A DNA stretch of 64,000 nt from Rehaibacterium terrae. GTDB taxonomy: Bacteria > Pseudomonadota > Gammaproteobacteria > Xanthomonadales > Xanthomonadaceae. Both the position numbers and the translations under genes were made by a program. The stretch is taken from the NCBI RefSeq assembly GCF_014202935.1, contig NZ_JACHHX010000012.1, positions 1 to 64,000 on the forward strand. The letters are read 5' to 3'. The number at the start of each line of letters is the position of its first letter. Positions within the stretch are counted from its first letter, which is position 1. The notes beneath the pieces were generated by a model, which saw only the letters and a list, made by a program, of their open reading frames with translations, was not told where the DNA came from and did not search any database. Shown here piece by piece: positions 16,452 to 23,966 of the stretch.

Positions 16452-17582
16452 TCAGCGGTTCTCGACCAGCTCCACGCCATCCAGGCCCTGCGACAGCGTG
16501 TGTGCGTCGCCGCCCTGGCTGAGCTTGATCTTCAGCCGCACCTCGTTGCTGGAGTCGGCGTAGCGCAGCGCGTCCTCGTAACTGATCTCGCCGGCCATGT
16601 AGAGCTCGACCAGGCTCTGGTCGAAGGTCTTCATGCCCAGGTTGGTGGACTCCTTCATCACGTCCTTGAGCTTGTGGATCTCGCCCTCGCGGATGTAGTC
16701 GGAGACCAGCGGCGTGCCGAGCAGGATCTCGACTGCCACCCGCCGCCCCTTGCCGTCCGGGGTCGGCACCAGCTGCTGGGCGACCACGCCCTTGAGGTTC
16801 AGCGACAGGTCCATCAGCAGCTGGCTGCGCCGGTCCTCGGGGAAGAAGTTGATGATGCGGTCCATCGCCTGGTTGGCGTTGTTGGCGTGCAGGGTGCACA
16901 ACACCAGGTGGCCGGTTTCGGCGAAGGCGATGGCATGATCCATGCCCTCGCGGGTGCGCACCTCGCCGATCATGATCACGTCCGGCGCCTGGCGCAGCGT
17001 GTTCTTCAGCGCGCTCTCCCAGCTGTCGGTGTCGATGCCGACCTCGCGCTGGGTGATGATGCAGCCCTCGTGCTTGTGCACGAATTCGATCGGGTCCTCG
17101 ATGGTGATGATGTGGCCGGTCGAGTTCTGGTTGCGGTAGCCGATCATCGCCGCCAGTGAGGTCGTCTTGCCGGTGCCGGTGGCGCCGACGAAGATGATGA
17201 TGCCGCGCTTGGTCATCGCCAGCGTCTTGATGATCGGCGGCAGATTCAGCTCCTCGATGGTCGGGATGCGCGTCTCGATGCGGCGCAGCACCATGCCGAC
17301 CTGATTGCGCTGGTAGAAGCACGACACGCGGAAGCGGCCGACGCCGGACACGCCGATGGCGAAGTTGCACTCGTGCGTCTTCTCGAACTCCTCGCGCTGC
17401 GCCGGCGTCATCACGTTGAGCACCAGATCGCGGCTCTGCTGCGGCGTGAGCGGATTCTGGGTGATCGGTGCGATCTTGCCGTTGACCTTTATCGACGGTG
17501 GCACGCCGGCGGTGATGAACAGGTCCGAGGCCTTCTTGTGGGCCATCAGCTTGAGGTAGCTGGTGAAGTCGATGCTGCTCAT
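16452..17582 (-). CDS. pilU: type IV pilus retraction accessory ATPase PilU
   Basis: A 376-residue GspE/PilT-type hexameric ATPase. Walker A is FVGATGTGKTTSLA, the Asp box is ITIEDPIEF, the Walker B region is VIMIGEVRTREGM, and the His box is TGHLVLCTLHANNANQAM. The C-terminal tail beyond the ATPase core is longer than in PilT, as usual for PilU. I set the start at 17582 (MSSIDFTSYLKLMAHKKASD); an in-frame start 69 bp upstream would translate the heptamer repeat and is rejected. It follows pilT by 93 bp and ends at a good terminator. PilU assists PilT-driven retraction. Confidence 0.95.
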   Translation of the reverse strand: MSSIDFTSYLKLMAHKKASDLFITAGVPPSIKVNGKIAPITQNPLTPQQSRDLVLNVMTPAQREEFEKTHECNFAIGVSGVGRFRVSCFYQRNQVGMVLRRIETRIPTIEELNLPPIIKTLAMTKRGIIIFVGATGTGKTTSLAAMIGYRNQNSTGHIITIEDPIEFVHKHEGCIITQREVGIDTDSWESALKNTLRQAPDVIMIGEVRTREGMDHAIAFAETGHLVLCTLHANNANQAMDRIINFFPEDRRSQLLMDLSLNLKGVVAQQLVPTPDGKGRRVAVEILLGTPLVSDYIREGEIHKLKDVMKESTNLGMKTFDQSLVELYMAGEISYEDALRYADSSNEVRLKIKLSQGGDAHTLSQGLDGVELVENR

Positions 17583-17593
17583 GGCTTGACTCC

Positions 17594-17679
17594 GGTGAGC
17601 GGTGAGCGGTGAGTGATGAGCGGTCGAAAATGGGGAGCTCCAGCCGCTCACCGCTGACTGCTCACCGCTGACCCGTCAG
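17594..17679 (-). repeat. inverted heptamer arrays between pilT and pilU
   Basis: The left arm holds four heptamers of GGTGAGC type (17594-17621). The right arm holds complementary heptamers of CGCTCAC/CGCTGAC type (17645-17679) and runs into the pilT stop codon. In the pilT-pilU mRNA the arms could pair imperfectly around a 23-nt loop. No gene is encoded here. Confidence 0.75.
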
Positions 17680-18713
17680 TCGAACAACCGCTTGTCCTTC
17701 GCGTATTCGCGGGCGCTGACGCGGGTGATCAGGCCGCGCTTGACCAGATCCTGCAGGCACTGGTCGAGCGTCTGCATGCCGTACTGCTGGCCGGTCTGGA
17801 TGGCGCTGTACATCTGCGCAACCTTGTCCTCGCGGATCAGGTTGCGCACTGCCGGGATGCCGACCATGATCTCGTGCGCGGCGATGCGGCCGCCGCCGAC
17901 CTTCTTCAGCAGCGACTGCGAGATCACCGCGCGCAGGCTTTCGGACAGCATCGAGCGGACCATCGGCTTCTCGCCGGCCGGGAACACGTCGATGATGCGG
18001 TCGATCGTCTTGGCCGCCGAGCTGGTGTGCAGGGTGGCGAACACCAGGTGACCGGTCTCGGCCGCGGTCAGCGCCAGCCGGATGGTCTCGATGTCGCGCA
18101 TCTCGCCGACCAGGATGTAGTCGGGATCCTCGCGCAACGCCGAACGCAGCGCCTCGTTGAAGCCGTGGGTGTCGCGGTGCACCTCGCGCTGGTTGATCAG
18201 GCACTTCTGCGAGGTGTGGACGAACTCGATCGGGTCCTCGATGGTGAGGATGTGCCCGTACTGGTTCTTGTTGATGTGGTCGACCATCGCCGCCAGCGTG
18301 GTCGACTTGCCCGAACCGGTCGGTCCGGTGACCAGGATCAGCCCCTGCGGCTGGTCGATCAGTTCACGGAAGACCTTGGGCGCGCCCAGATCGTCCAGGG
18401 TCAGCACCTCGGACGGGATGGTGCGGAACACGGCGCCGGCGCCGCGGTTCTGGTTGAAGGCGTTGACGCGGAAGCGCGCCAGGCCGGGGATCTCGAAGGA
18501 GAAGTCGACTTCGAGGAATTCCTCGTAATCGCGGCGCTGCTTGTCCGACATGATGTCGTAGACCAGCGCGTGCACCTGCTTGTGGTCGAGCGCGGGGATG
18601 TTGATGCGGCGCACGTCGCCGTCGACGCGGATCATCGGCGGCAGGCCGGCCGACAGGTGCAGGTCGGAGGCCTTGTTCTTGACCGAGAAGGCAAGCAGTT
18701 CCGCGATGTCCAT
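17676..18713 (-). CDS. pilT: type IV pilus retraction ATPase PilT
   Basis: A 345-residue hexameric motor ATPase that depolymerises the pilus. The N-terminal domain begins MDIAELLAFSVKNKASDLHL. Walker A is VTGPTGSGKSTTLAAM, the Asp box LTIEDPIEF, Walker B YILVGEMRDIETI, and the His box TGHLVFATLHTSSAAKTIDR. The C-terminal helix region reads AREYAKDKRLFD. Length matches PilT of Pseudomonas (344). It is divergent from yggS; a promoter-like sequence is at 18766-18792. Together with PilU it is the likely target of PilG/PilH control. Confidence 0.97.
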   Translation of the reverse strand: MDIAELLAFSVKNKASDLHLSAGLPPMIRVDGDVRRINIPALDHKQVHALVYDIMSDKQRRDYEEFLEVDFSFEIPGLARFRVNAFNQNRGAGAVFRTIPSEVLTLDDLGAPKVFRELIDQPQGLILVTGPTGSGKSTTLAAMVDHINKNQYGHILTIEDPIEFVHTSQKCLINQREVHRDTHGFNEALRSALREDPDYILVGEMRDIETIRLALTAAETGHLVFATLHTSSAAKTIDRIIDVFPAGEKPMVRSMLSESLRAVISQSLLKKVGGGRIAAHEIMVGIPAVRNLIREDKVAQMYSAIQTGQQYGMQTLDQCLQDLVKRGLITRVSAREYAKDKRLFD

Positions 18714-18765
18714 GCGCGTTCCCCTTGGCGCTGCGACTACAATCCGGGATGTAGCGTTCCCGGGC

Positions 18766-18792
18766 AGTATAGCCCTAATGCACAGCCGTCAA
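18766..18792 (-). promoter_or_regulatory. putative pilT promoter
   Basis: On the minus strand TTGACG (18787-18792) and TATACT (18766-18771) are separated by 15 bp, slightly short for sigma70. They sit about 50 bp upstream of the pilT ATG. On the opposite strand a TACAAT at 18737-18742 could be a -10 element for yggS. Confidence 0.45.
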
Positions 18793-18811
18793 AGCCCGAC
18801 ATGGACGTGAC

Positions 18812-19525
18812 ATGGACGCCTTGAGACAGGCCTTTCGCGACATCGTTCATAGGATAGCCAACGCGAGCCGGGCAGCCGGTCGGCCACAGCCCGCCGGCCT
18901 GCTTGCGGTTTCCAAGGCCCAGCCGGCCGGACGGATCCGCGCCCTGGCCGCCTGCGGGCAGCGCGCCTTCGGCGAGAACTACGTCCAGGAGGCGCTGGCC
19001 AAGCAGGATGCGCTGGCCGACCTGACCCTGGAATGGCATCTGATCGGCCACCTGCAGTCGAACAAGGCGCGCGAGGCGGCGACCCGCTTCGACTGGGTGC
19101 AGACGCTGGACCGGACCAAGCTGGTCGCCGCGCTCGACCGCCACCGTCCGCCCGACCGGCCGCCGCTGAACGTGCTGATCCAGGTCAACATCGACGACGA
19201 GGCCAGCAAGTCCGGCTGCCGTCCCGAGGACGTGCTGCCGCTGGCCGAGGCCATCGCCGCCGCGCCGCGGCTGCGCCTGCGCGGACTGATGGCGATCCCC
19301 GCGCCGCACCCGGACGCCGGCGCCCGGCGCGCCAGTTTCCGTAAGGTCAAGGCGCTGTACGACCGGCTGGCCACGCGCCATCCGCACATCGACACGCTGT
19401 CGATGGGCATGAGCGAGGACTTCGAGCTGGCCATCGCCGAGGGCGCGACGCTGGTGCGGGTGGGGTCGGCCCTGTTCGGGCCGCGGCAACCCCGGGAACC
19501 GGAAATCGGCAATCGGAATCCGTAG
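18812..19525 (+). CDS. yggS: YggS-family pyridoxal phosphate homeostasis protein
   Basis: A 237-residue PLP-binding TIM-barrel protein (PLPBP/PROSC family). The PLP lysine is in LLAVSKAQPA (K35), followed by GENYVQEAL, WHLIGHLQSNKA, the glycine/serine phosphate-binding motifs SMGMSEDFELAIAEGATLVR, and VGSALFG at the end of the fold. The last nine residues (PREPEIGNR and NP) are encoded by a run of intergenic heptamer repeats and are an extra tail. It is divergent from pilT and upstream of proC, the same association as in Pseudomonas and many other bacteria. Confidence 0.95.
   Translation: MDALRQAFRDIVHRIANASRAAGRPQPAGLLAVSKAQPAGRIRALAACGQRAFGENYVQEALAKQDALADLTLEWHLIGHLQSNKAREAATRFDWVQTLDRTKLVAALDRHRPPDRPPLNVLIQVNIDDEASKSGCRPEDVLPLAEAIAAAPRLRLRGLMAIPAPHPDAGARRASFRKVKALYDRLATRHPHIDTLSMGMSEDFELAIAEGATLVRVGSALFGPRQPREPEIGNRNP
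19493..19520 (+). repeat. four heptamers (CGGGAAC-type) covering the yggS 3' end
   Basis: CGGGAAC, CGGAAAT, CGGCAAT and CGGAATC follow each other without gaps and end five bases before the end of the yggS stop codon. They belong to the same heptamer family seen at 14119-14132, 19610-19637, 23309-23329, 45010-45078 and 54694-54734. Confidence 0.75.
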
Positions 19526-19527
19526 AT

Positions 19528-19543
19528 GCAGGCGTCCGCCTGC
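19528..19543 (+). terminator. possible terminator after yggS
   Basis: GCAGGCG and CGCCTGC form a 7-bp inverted repeat around two bases (a 6-bp stem with a four-base loop in RNA), followed by TTGTCCCCTT. The hairpin starts 3 bp after yggS. The T content of the tail is modest, so termination may be partial. It abuts the proC promoter candidate. Confidence 0.4.
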
Positions 19544-19571
19544 TTGTCCCCTTGGCGAGTGCGACTATGCT
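19544..19571 (+). promoter_or_regulatory. putative proC promoter
   Basis: TTGTCC (19544-19549) and TATGCT (19566-19571) are 16 bp apart. Transcription would begin near 19578, downstream of an in-frame ATG-like start at 19552 but upstream of the ATG at 19603. This supports the shorter proC start. Confidence 0.4.
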
Positions 19572-19602
19572 TGCCGTCACCTCCCCCGCTCCATCGCTCA
19601 CC

Positions 19603-20448
19603 ATGCCGGCTCCCGACTCCCGACTCCCGATTCCCGCAAGGATCACCTTCATCGGCGGCGGCAACATGGCCCGCGCACTGATCGGCGGGCTGATCGCGCG
19701 CGGCATCCCGGCCGACCGGATCGCGGTGTCCGACCCCAGCGGCGAGGCGCGCGCCGCGCTGGCGCGCGATTTCGGCGTCCCTGTGCATGCGGACAATCTC
19801 GCCGCCGCCACGGCGGCGGACGTGTGGCTGCTGGCGGTCAAGCCGCAGGCGATGCGTGCGGTCTGCGAGAGCCTGGCGCCGGCCGCGCAAACGCATGCGC
19901 CGCTGATCGTCTCGATCGCCGCCGGCATCGCCACCGCCCAGCTCGACCGCTGGCTGGGCGGAGGGCAGGCGATCGTGCGCTGCATGCCCAACACGCCCGC
20001 CCTGCTCGGCGCCGGCGTCACCGGCCTGCATGCCAACGAGCGCGTCGACGCGACGCGACGCGCGCTGACCGAGTCGCTGCTCGGCGCGGTCGGCGCCACC
20101 GTGTGGATCCCCGACGAGACGCGGATGGACGCCGTCACCGCCGTTTCCGGCAGCGGCCCGGCCTATGTCTTCCTGCTCGCCGAAGCGATGCAGGCGGCCG
20201 GCGTCGCGCAGGGCCTGGCCCCGGACGCGGCACGCACGCTGACGCTGCAGACCGTTCTCGGCGCGGCCAGGATGCTGGTCGAATCGGGCGAGCCGGCCGA
20301 GGTCCTGCGCCAGCGCGTCACCTCACCCGGCGGGACCACCCAGGCGGCGCTGGAAACCCTCGAGGCCGGTGGCTTCCGTACGCTGGTCGGCGCGGCCATC
20401 GCCGCCGCCACCCGCCGCGGCAGGGAATTGTCAGCCGCCCACGACTGA
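19603..20448 (+). CDS. proC: pyrroline-5-carboxylate reductase
   Basis: A 281-residue cytosolic enzyme for the last step of proline synthesis. The Rossmann motif ITFIGGGNMARALIGGL starts near residue 13. The conserved C-terminal signatures GSGPAYVFLLAEAMQAAGV, VTSPGGTTQAALETLE and the dimer helix are present. A start at 19552 is possible but lies in front of the likely promoter; I use the ATG at 19603. The first dozen residues are encoded by four copies of a 7-bp repeat (19610-19637), so the N-terminus is an added tail compared with ProC of E. coli (269 residues). No Shine-Dalgarno sequence is obvious. Confidence 0.95.
   Translation: MPAPDSRLPIPARITFIGGGNMARALIGGLIARGIPADRIAVSDPSGEARAALARDFGVPVHADNLAAATAADVWLLAVKPQAMRAVCESLAPAAQTHAPLIVSIAAGIATAQLDRWLGGGQAIVRCMPNTPALLGAGVTGLHANERVDATRRALTESLLGAVGATVWIPDETRMDAVTAVSGSGPAYVFLLAEAMQAAGVAQGLAPDAARTLTLQTVLGAARMLVESGEPAEVLRQRVTSPGGTTQAALETLEAGGFRTLVGAAIAAATRRGRELSAAHD
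19610..19637 (+). repeat. four heptamers (CTCCCGA-type) inside the proC 5' end
   Basis: CTCCCGA occurs three times in tandem, followed by TTCCCGC. It is the opposite orientation of the CGGGAAT-type heptamer found after yggS. It encodes residues near the start of ProC, and four copies (28 bp) are not a multiple of three, so loss or gain of one copy would shift the frame if the upstream ATG is the true start. Confidence 0.75.
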
Positions 20449-20514
20449 ACAGCCGCGCCATGACGGCCCACCGCCGCCGGCGCGCCGCCGCACCCAGACC
20501 TGGAGTTTTCCACC

Positions 20515-20946
20515 ATGCCCCAGCTACGTCGCTTCCTCGCCCTCGCCCTGCTCGCCTTCGCCACCCCGCTGGCGGCCGGGCAGCTGACTTCCGGTGACCT
20601 CACCCTGCACTACAGTGCACTGCCGACGACCAGCCTGACCGCCGAGGTCGCCCGCCAGTACGGCATCACCCGCTCCGGCAACCGCGTCCTGCTCAACATC
20701 GCGCTGCGCCGCGCGGTCGCCGACGCGGATGTCGCGGTCGCCGCCGACGTCCGCGCCTCGGCCACCAACAGCGCCGGCCAGCGCCAGGAGATCCGCCTGC
20801 GCGAGGTGCGCGAGGGCGACGCGATCTATTACCTCGGCGAAGCTCGCGTGAACGATGGGGAGACCCTGGGCTTCGAGATCGAGGCGCGGGTCGACGACCG
20901 CCCGCTGCAGGTGCGCTTCCAGCAGCAGTTCTTCGCGCCGCGCTGA
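20515..20946 (+). CDS. exported DUF4426 family protein
   Basis: A 143-residue protein with a clean signal peptide (MPQLRRFLALALLAFATPLAAG, cleavage near residue 21-22), so it is expected in the periplasm. The mature part begins QLTSGDLTLHYSALPTTSL and includes ARQYGITRSGNRVLLNIALR, typical of the DUF4426 group. It has a beta-sandwich-like pattern of alternating strands. It follows proC by 66 bp. DUF4426 genes near proC/metX are also seen in Pseudomonas. Function unknown. Confidence 0.8.
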   Translation: MPQLRRFLALALLAFATPLAAGQLTSGDLTLHYSALPTTSLTAEVARQYGITRSGNRVLLNIALRRAVADADVAVAADVRASATNSAGQRQEIRLREVREGDAIYYLGEARVNDGETLGFEIEARVDDRPLQVRFQQQFFAPR

Positions 20947-20971
20947 GCCGCGGCGCCGCTCGCCGCCCGGG

Positions 20972-21979
20972 TCAGTCCGTGCGCAGCAGCGCGCGGCAGG
21001 ATTCGTCGTCGGCGCCGTCGCGGCCGGCCAGTTCGCCCAGGGTCGTCGCCAGCGCCTCGGCCCAGGGCGAATCGTCCGGCAGTGCGGCCGCCACCGGCCG
21101 CAACACCCGCTCGCCGGCACGCGGGCAGCCCAGCTCGCCGAGCACGCTGGCGAGGTTGTTGGCCAGCACCGCATCCCCCGGCGCCCGCACCAGCCCCTCG
21201 GCATAACGCCGCGCCGCTTCGTGCCGCTCGCCGTCGGCATAGGCGAGATTGCCCAAGCCCAGCCATGGCCGTGGATCCTGTGGCCAGGCCCGCAGTGCCG
21301 CTCGCCAGGCCAGTTCGGCCGCCGCAGCGCCGGCCACCGGTTCGAAGGCCGCCACCGTCTCCGCATAGCGGCGCGGGTCGGCCCGCGCCGGCAGCTCGCC
21401 CGGCGTCAGCGCGACCAGCGCCCAGCGCTCCGCCCAGTCCCAGGTACGCAGGAAGCTGCGGGCCGGCATGCGCATGCCCTCGCGGGTCCCGCTGTTGAGC
21501 ACGACGCGGCCGCGCGCCGGGTCGTGCCCGACCACCACGGCGTAGTGCCAGACCGGAAATCCCGGCGTGCGCAGGTTCTGCAGCACCAATACCGGCCGAC
21601 CGGCGCGAAGTTCGGCGAACAGCGCCTCCGGAGCAGGGTCGATCAGATAGGGGAGGCGGCCGGCGCGCCGTGTGGCCGCCACCAGCTCCAGCTGCAGGCT
21701 GCCGCGACGGCCCGGCAGATAGACCTGCGGCGACAGCGCCTCCGGCGTGGCCTCGACGCCGGCGGCGCCGAGCACGCCGGCGAGGGCGGCCGGGCCGCAC
21801 TGGAACGCGGTCTGCGGAAAGAAGGGAACGCCCGCGAGCCGGGTCGGCTCCGGCGCCAGCGCTTGCAGATCGATGCGCGGCCCGAGCGCACAGCCGCCGG
21901 CCAGCGAGACCAGCAGCACGCCAGCCAGCCGCCGGAGCCACGGCCGCGCGCCGGCGGCCGTGGACGCTGCCGCTGCCAT
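20972..21979 (-). CDS. lipoprotein with C39-like cysteine peptidase domain and TPR region (PA2778 type)
   Basis: A 335-residue predicted lipoprotein; the lipobox is LAGGC with Cys30. The peptidase-like domain (about 45-210) has PFFPQTAFQCGPAALAGVL, where Gln and Cys form the oxyanion/nucleophile pair of C39-type papain folds, and VWHYAVVVGHDPARGRVVLN with the catalytic His, plus an Asp/Asn-containing strand after it. A C-terminal TPR-like part (about 235-330) reads WLGLGNLAYADGERHEAARR and similar. It lies 4 bp after the small membrane protein at 21984-22349. In other proteobacteria these two families (PA2778 and PA2779 in Pseudomonas) occur as a pair. The substrate is unknown; bacteriocin-type cleavage is only analogy. 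Confidence 0.75.
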   Translation of the reverse strand: MAAAASTAAGARPWLRRLAGVLLVSLAGGCALGPRIDLQALAPEPTRLAGVPFFPQTAFQCGPAALAGVLGAAGVEATPEALSPQVYLPGRRGSLQLELVAATRRAGRLPYLIDPAPEALFAELRAGRPVLVLQNLRTPGFPVWHYAVVVGHDPARGRVVLNSGTREGMRMPARSFLRTWDWAERWALVALTPGELPARADPRRYAETVAAFEPVAGAAAAELAWRAALRAWPQDPRPWLGLGNLAYADGERHEAARRYAEGLVRAPGDAVLANNLASVLGELGCPRAGERVLRPVAAALPDDSPWAEALATTLGELAGRDGADDESCRALLRTD

Positions 21980-21983
21980 CGGC

Positions 21984-22349
21984 TCAGCGGCGGAAGATCT
22001 TCACCACGCCGGTCAGGTCCAGCACGATGAACACGACCAGGATCACCCCGAGCACCGCCAGCACGCCGCCGGCCGGAAGCTCCTGCAGCTGACCGTGCAG
22101 CTGCGCCAGCTCGGCATCGCTGAGCGAGGCCACGCGCAGGCGTGCCTGGGCGGGGTCGACACCGAGCTCGACCATCGCCGCCTCGACGTCGGCGCGCGCC
22201 AGCATGGTTTGGACCTCGGCGATGCGGGCTTGGCGGGCCTCGGCGGCGAGGGCCTGCTGGGTGCCGATGACGGCCGCCGACACTTGCGCGGTGGTGCCGA
22301 CCAGGACCAGGGCGACGACCAGAACCGAAGACACGAGCTTGCGAATCAT
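21984..22349 (-). CDS. PA2779-family small exported membrane protein
   Basis: A 121-residue protein with an N-terminal signal or membrane segment (MIRKLVSSVLVVALVLVGTT), an Ala/Glu/Arg-rich helical middle with the Asp-rich phrase SLSDAELAQLHGQLQELPAG, and a C-terminal transmembrane helix (about residues 95-115) ending KIFRR. A very strong ribosome-binding site, GGAGGAGGGAG, lies just upstream of the ATG at 22349. It precedes the C39-like lipoprotein by 4 bp and is surely co-transcribed with it. The PA2779 family is conserved but uncharacterised; it may be the partner or substrate of the neighbouring peptidase. Confidence 0.75.
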   Translation of the reverse strand: MIRKLVSSVLVVALVLVGTTAQVSAAVIGTQQALAAEARQARIAEVQTMLARADVEAAMVELGVDPAQARLRVASLSDAELAQLHGQLQELPAGGVLAVLGVILVVFIVLDLTGVVKIFRR

Positions 22350-22426
22350 GGGACTCCCTCCTCCGCGGTGACTGCCGGGTTTATGCCACAACCGGACGCT
22401 GAATGGGCAGCCGCCGTGCCCCCCGT

Positions 22427-23338
22427 TCAGCCGGCGTGGCGCTCGGCCCATTGCCGGATGATGCGCGCGATCTCGCCCACCCCCGCGGTCAACGCCGCCG
22501 GCCCCGGCTGCAGGATGATCGGCGACTTGATCTCGTGCAGCTCGCCGTCGCGCACCGCCGGGATGCTGTCCCAGCCGGGACGGGCGGCAAGCTTTTCCGG
22601 CCGGAACCGCTTGCCGCACCACGAGCCCAGGATGAGATCCGGCGCGCGCCGGACGACTTCGGACGGATCGGCGATGATGCGGTCCTTAGCCAGCGACATG
22701 GCTGCATGTTCCGGGAAGATGTCGTCTCCACCGGCGATCCGCACCAGCTCCGCGACCCAGCGGATGCCGGTGATCTGCGGCGCGTCCCATTCCTCGAAAT
22801 AGACCCGCGGCCGGCGTGGCAACCGCGCGGCCTCGGCGGCGATCGCGTCCAGTCCGGCACGCAGCCCGGCGACCAGCGTCTGCGCCCGCCCGGCGGCGCC
22901 GACCAGTGCGCCCAGCCGGCCGATGTAGTCGAGGATGCCGTCCACGCTGCGGTGGTTGGCGATCCACACCTCCACCCCATGCCGCACCAGCTCGGCGGCG
23001 ATGTCGGCCTGGATGTCGGAGAAGCCGATGGCGAGGTCGGGTTCGAGCTTCAGGATCTCGCCGATCTTCGCGCTGGTGAACGCACTGACCTTGGGCTTCT
23101 CCTTGCGCGCCCGCGGCGGCCGCACGGTGAAGCCGGAGATGCCGACGATGCGGTCCTGCTCGCCCAGCAGGTAGAGCGTCTCGGTCGGTTCCTCGGTCAG
23201 GCAGACGATGCGCTGCGGCCCGGTCGGACGGGAATGGGACGCGGGGCATCGGAAATCGCCGGACGCAGGCGCGCCGCCACGTGCGGCGCGGCGCCGTTGC
23301 GGCTGCGCATTCCCGATTCCCGACGCCCGGCCGTTCAC
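22427..23338 (-). CDS. BtuF-like periplasmic-binding-type metal chelate receptor
   Basis: A 303-residue protein of the helical-backbone cobalamin/siderophore receptor family. The core starts [18 protein letters not shown], then [39 protein letters not shown] and [19 protein letters not shown]. No ATG exists in frame before the core. The only close start is a GTG at 23338, which overlaps the pdxH stop as GTGA, and the resulting 45-residue lead contains heptamer-repeat sequence and no signal peptide. It could act in the cytoplasm or have lost its export signal. No permease or ATPase genes adjoin. Family call is confident; the start is not. Confidence 0.75.
   Translation of the reverse strand: MNGRASGIGNAQPQRRRAARGGAPASGDFRCPASHSRPTGPQRIVCLTEEPTETLYLLGEQDRIVGISGFTVRPPRARKEKPKVSAFTSAKIGEILKLEPDLAIGFSDIQADIAAELVRHGVEVWIANHRSVDGILDYIGRLGALVGAAGRAQTLVAGLRAGLDAIAAEAARLPRRPRVYFEEWDAPQITGIRWVAELVRIAGGDDIFPEHAAMSLAKDRIIADPSEVVRRAPDLILGSWCGKRFRPEKLAARPGWDSIPAVRDGELHEIKSPIILQPGPAALTAGVGEIARIIRQWAERHAG
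23309..23329. repeat. three heptamers (ATTCCCG-type) at the pdxH/btuF-like junction
   Basis: ATTCCCG, ATTCCCG and ACGCCCG follow each other just downstream of the pdxH stop, on the coding path of the next gene. Same heptamer family as those near yggS and proC. Confidence 0.65.
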
Positions 23339-23928
23339 GGATACAGCAACCGCTTGATCCACTTCCCGTCCACCCGCTCGTAGCAATGCCGCTCGTGCAG
23401 GCGGAACTCGGCGCCGTACCAGAACTCGATCCGGTCCGGCACCACCCGGAAGCCGCCCCAGTGCGGCGGGCGCGGCACCTCGCCGCCGGCGAATTCGCGT
23501 TCGTAGTCGGCCAGCCGCTTCTCGAAGGTCTCGCGCGAATCCAGCGTCTGCGATTGCAGCGAGGCCCAGGCGCCGAGCTGGCTCATGCGCGGACGGCTGG
23601 CGAAATAGGCGTCGGCCTCCTCGTCGGAAACGCGCTCGACCCGGCCCTCGATCTTGGCCTGCACCTGGTGGCGCAGCGTTTTCCACAGGAACAGCAGCGC
23701 CGCCTGCGGATTCTCGCGCAGATGCTGGCCCTTGCGGCTGTCGAAATTCGTGAAGAAGACGAAACCGCGCGCATCCACGCCCTTGAGCAGCACGGTGCGG
23801 GCCGCGGGGCGGCCGTCGCGGCTGGCCGTCGCCAGCGTCATCGCGGTCGGCTCGGGATCGCCGGCGGCGCGCGCTTCGTCGAGCAGTTCACGAAATGTGT
23901 CCAGTGCTTCGGTGTAAAGGTCGCTCAT
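23335..23928 (-). CDS. pdxH: pyridoxamine 5'-phosphate oxidase
   Basis: A 197-residue FMN enzyme that makes pyridoxal phosphate. Conserved features are [40 protein letters not shown], the FMN-binding RQV-like segment [33 protein letters not shown] and the C-terminal [17 protein letters not shown] with RLLYP at the end. Length fits the shorter PdxH proteins. It is divergent from the kinase gene at 23967. Its product feeds PLP-dependent pathways and YggS-controlled PLP balance. Confidence 0.95.
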   Translation of the reverse strand: MSDLYTEALDTFRELLDEARAAGDPEPTAMTLATASRDGRPAARTVLLKGVDARGFVFFTNFDSRKGQHLRENPQAALLFLWKTLRHQVQAKIEGRVERVSDEEADAYFASRPRMSQLGAWASLQSQTLDSRETFEKRLADYEREFAGGEVPRPPHWGGFRVVPDRIEFWYGAEFRLHERHCYERVDGKWIKRLLYP

Positions 23929-23966
23929 GACGTGTTCTTGATCGGACAGTCAGCCATTGTCGCCCG

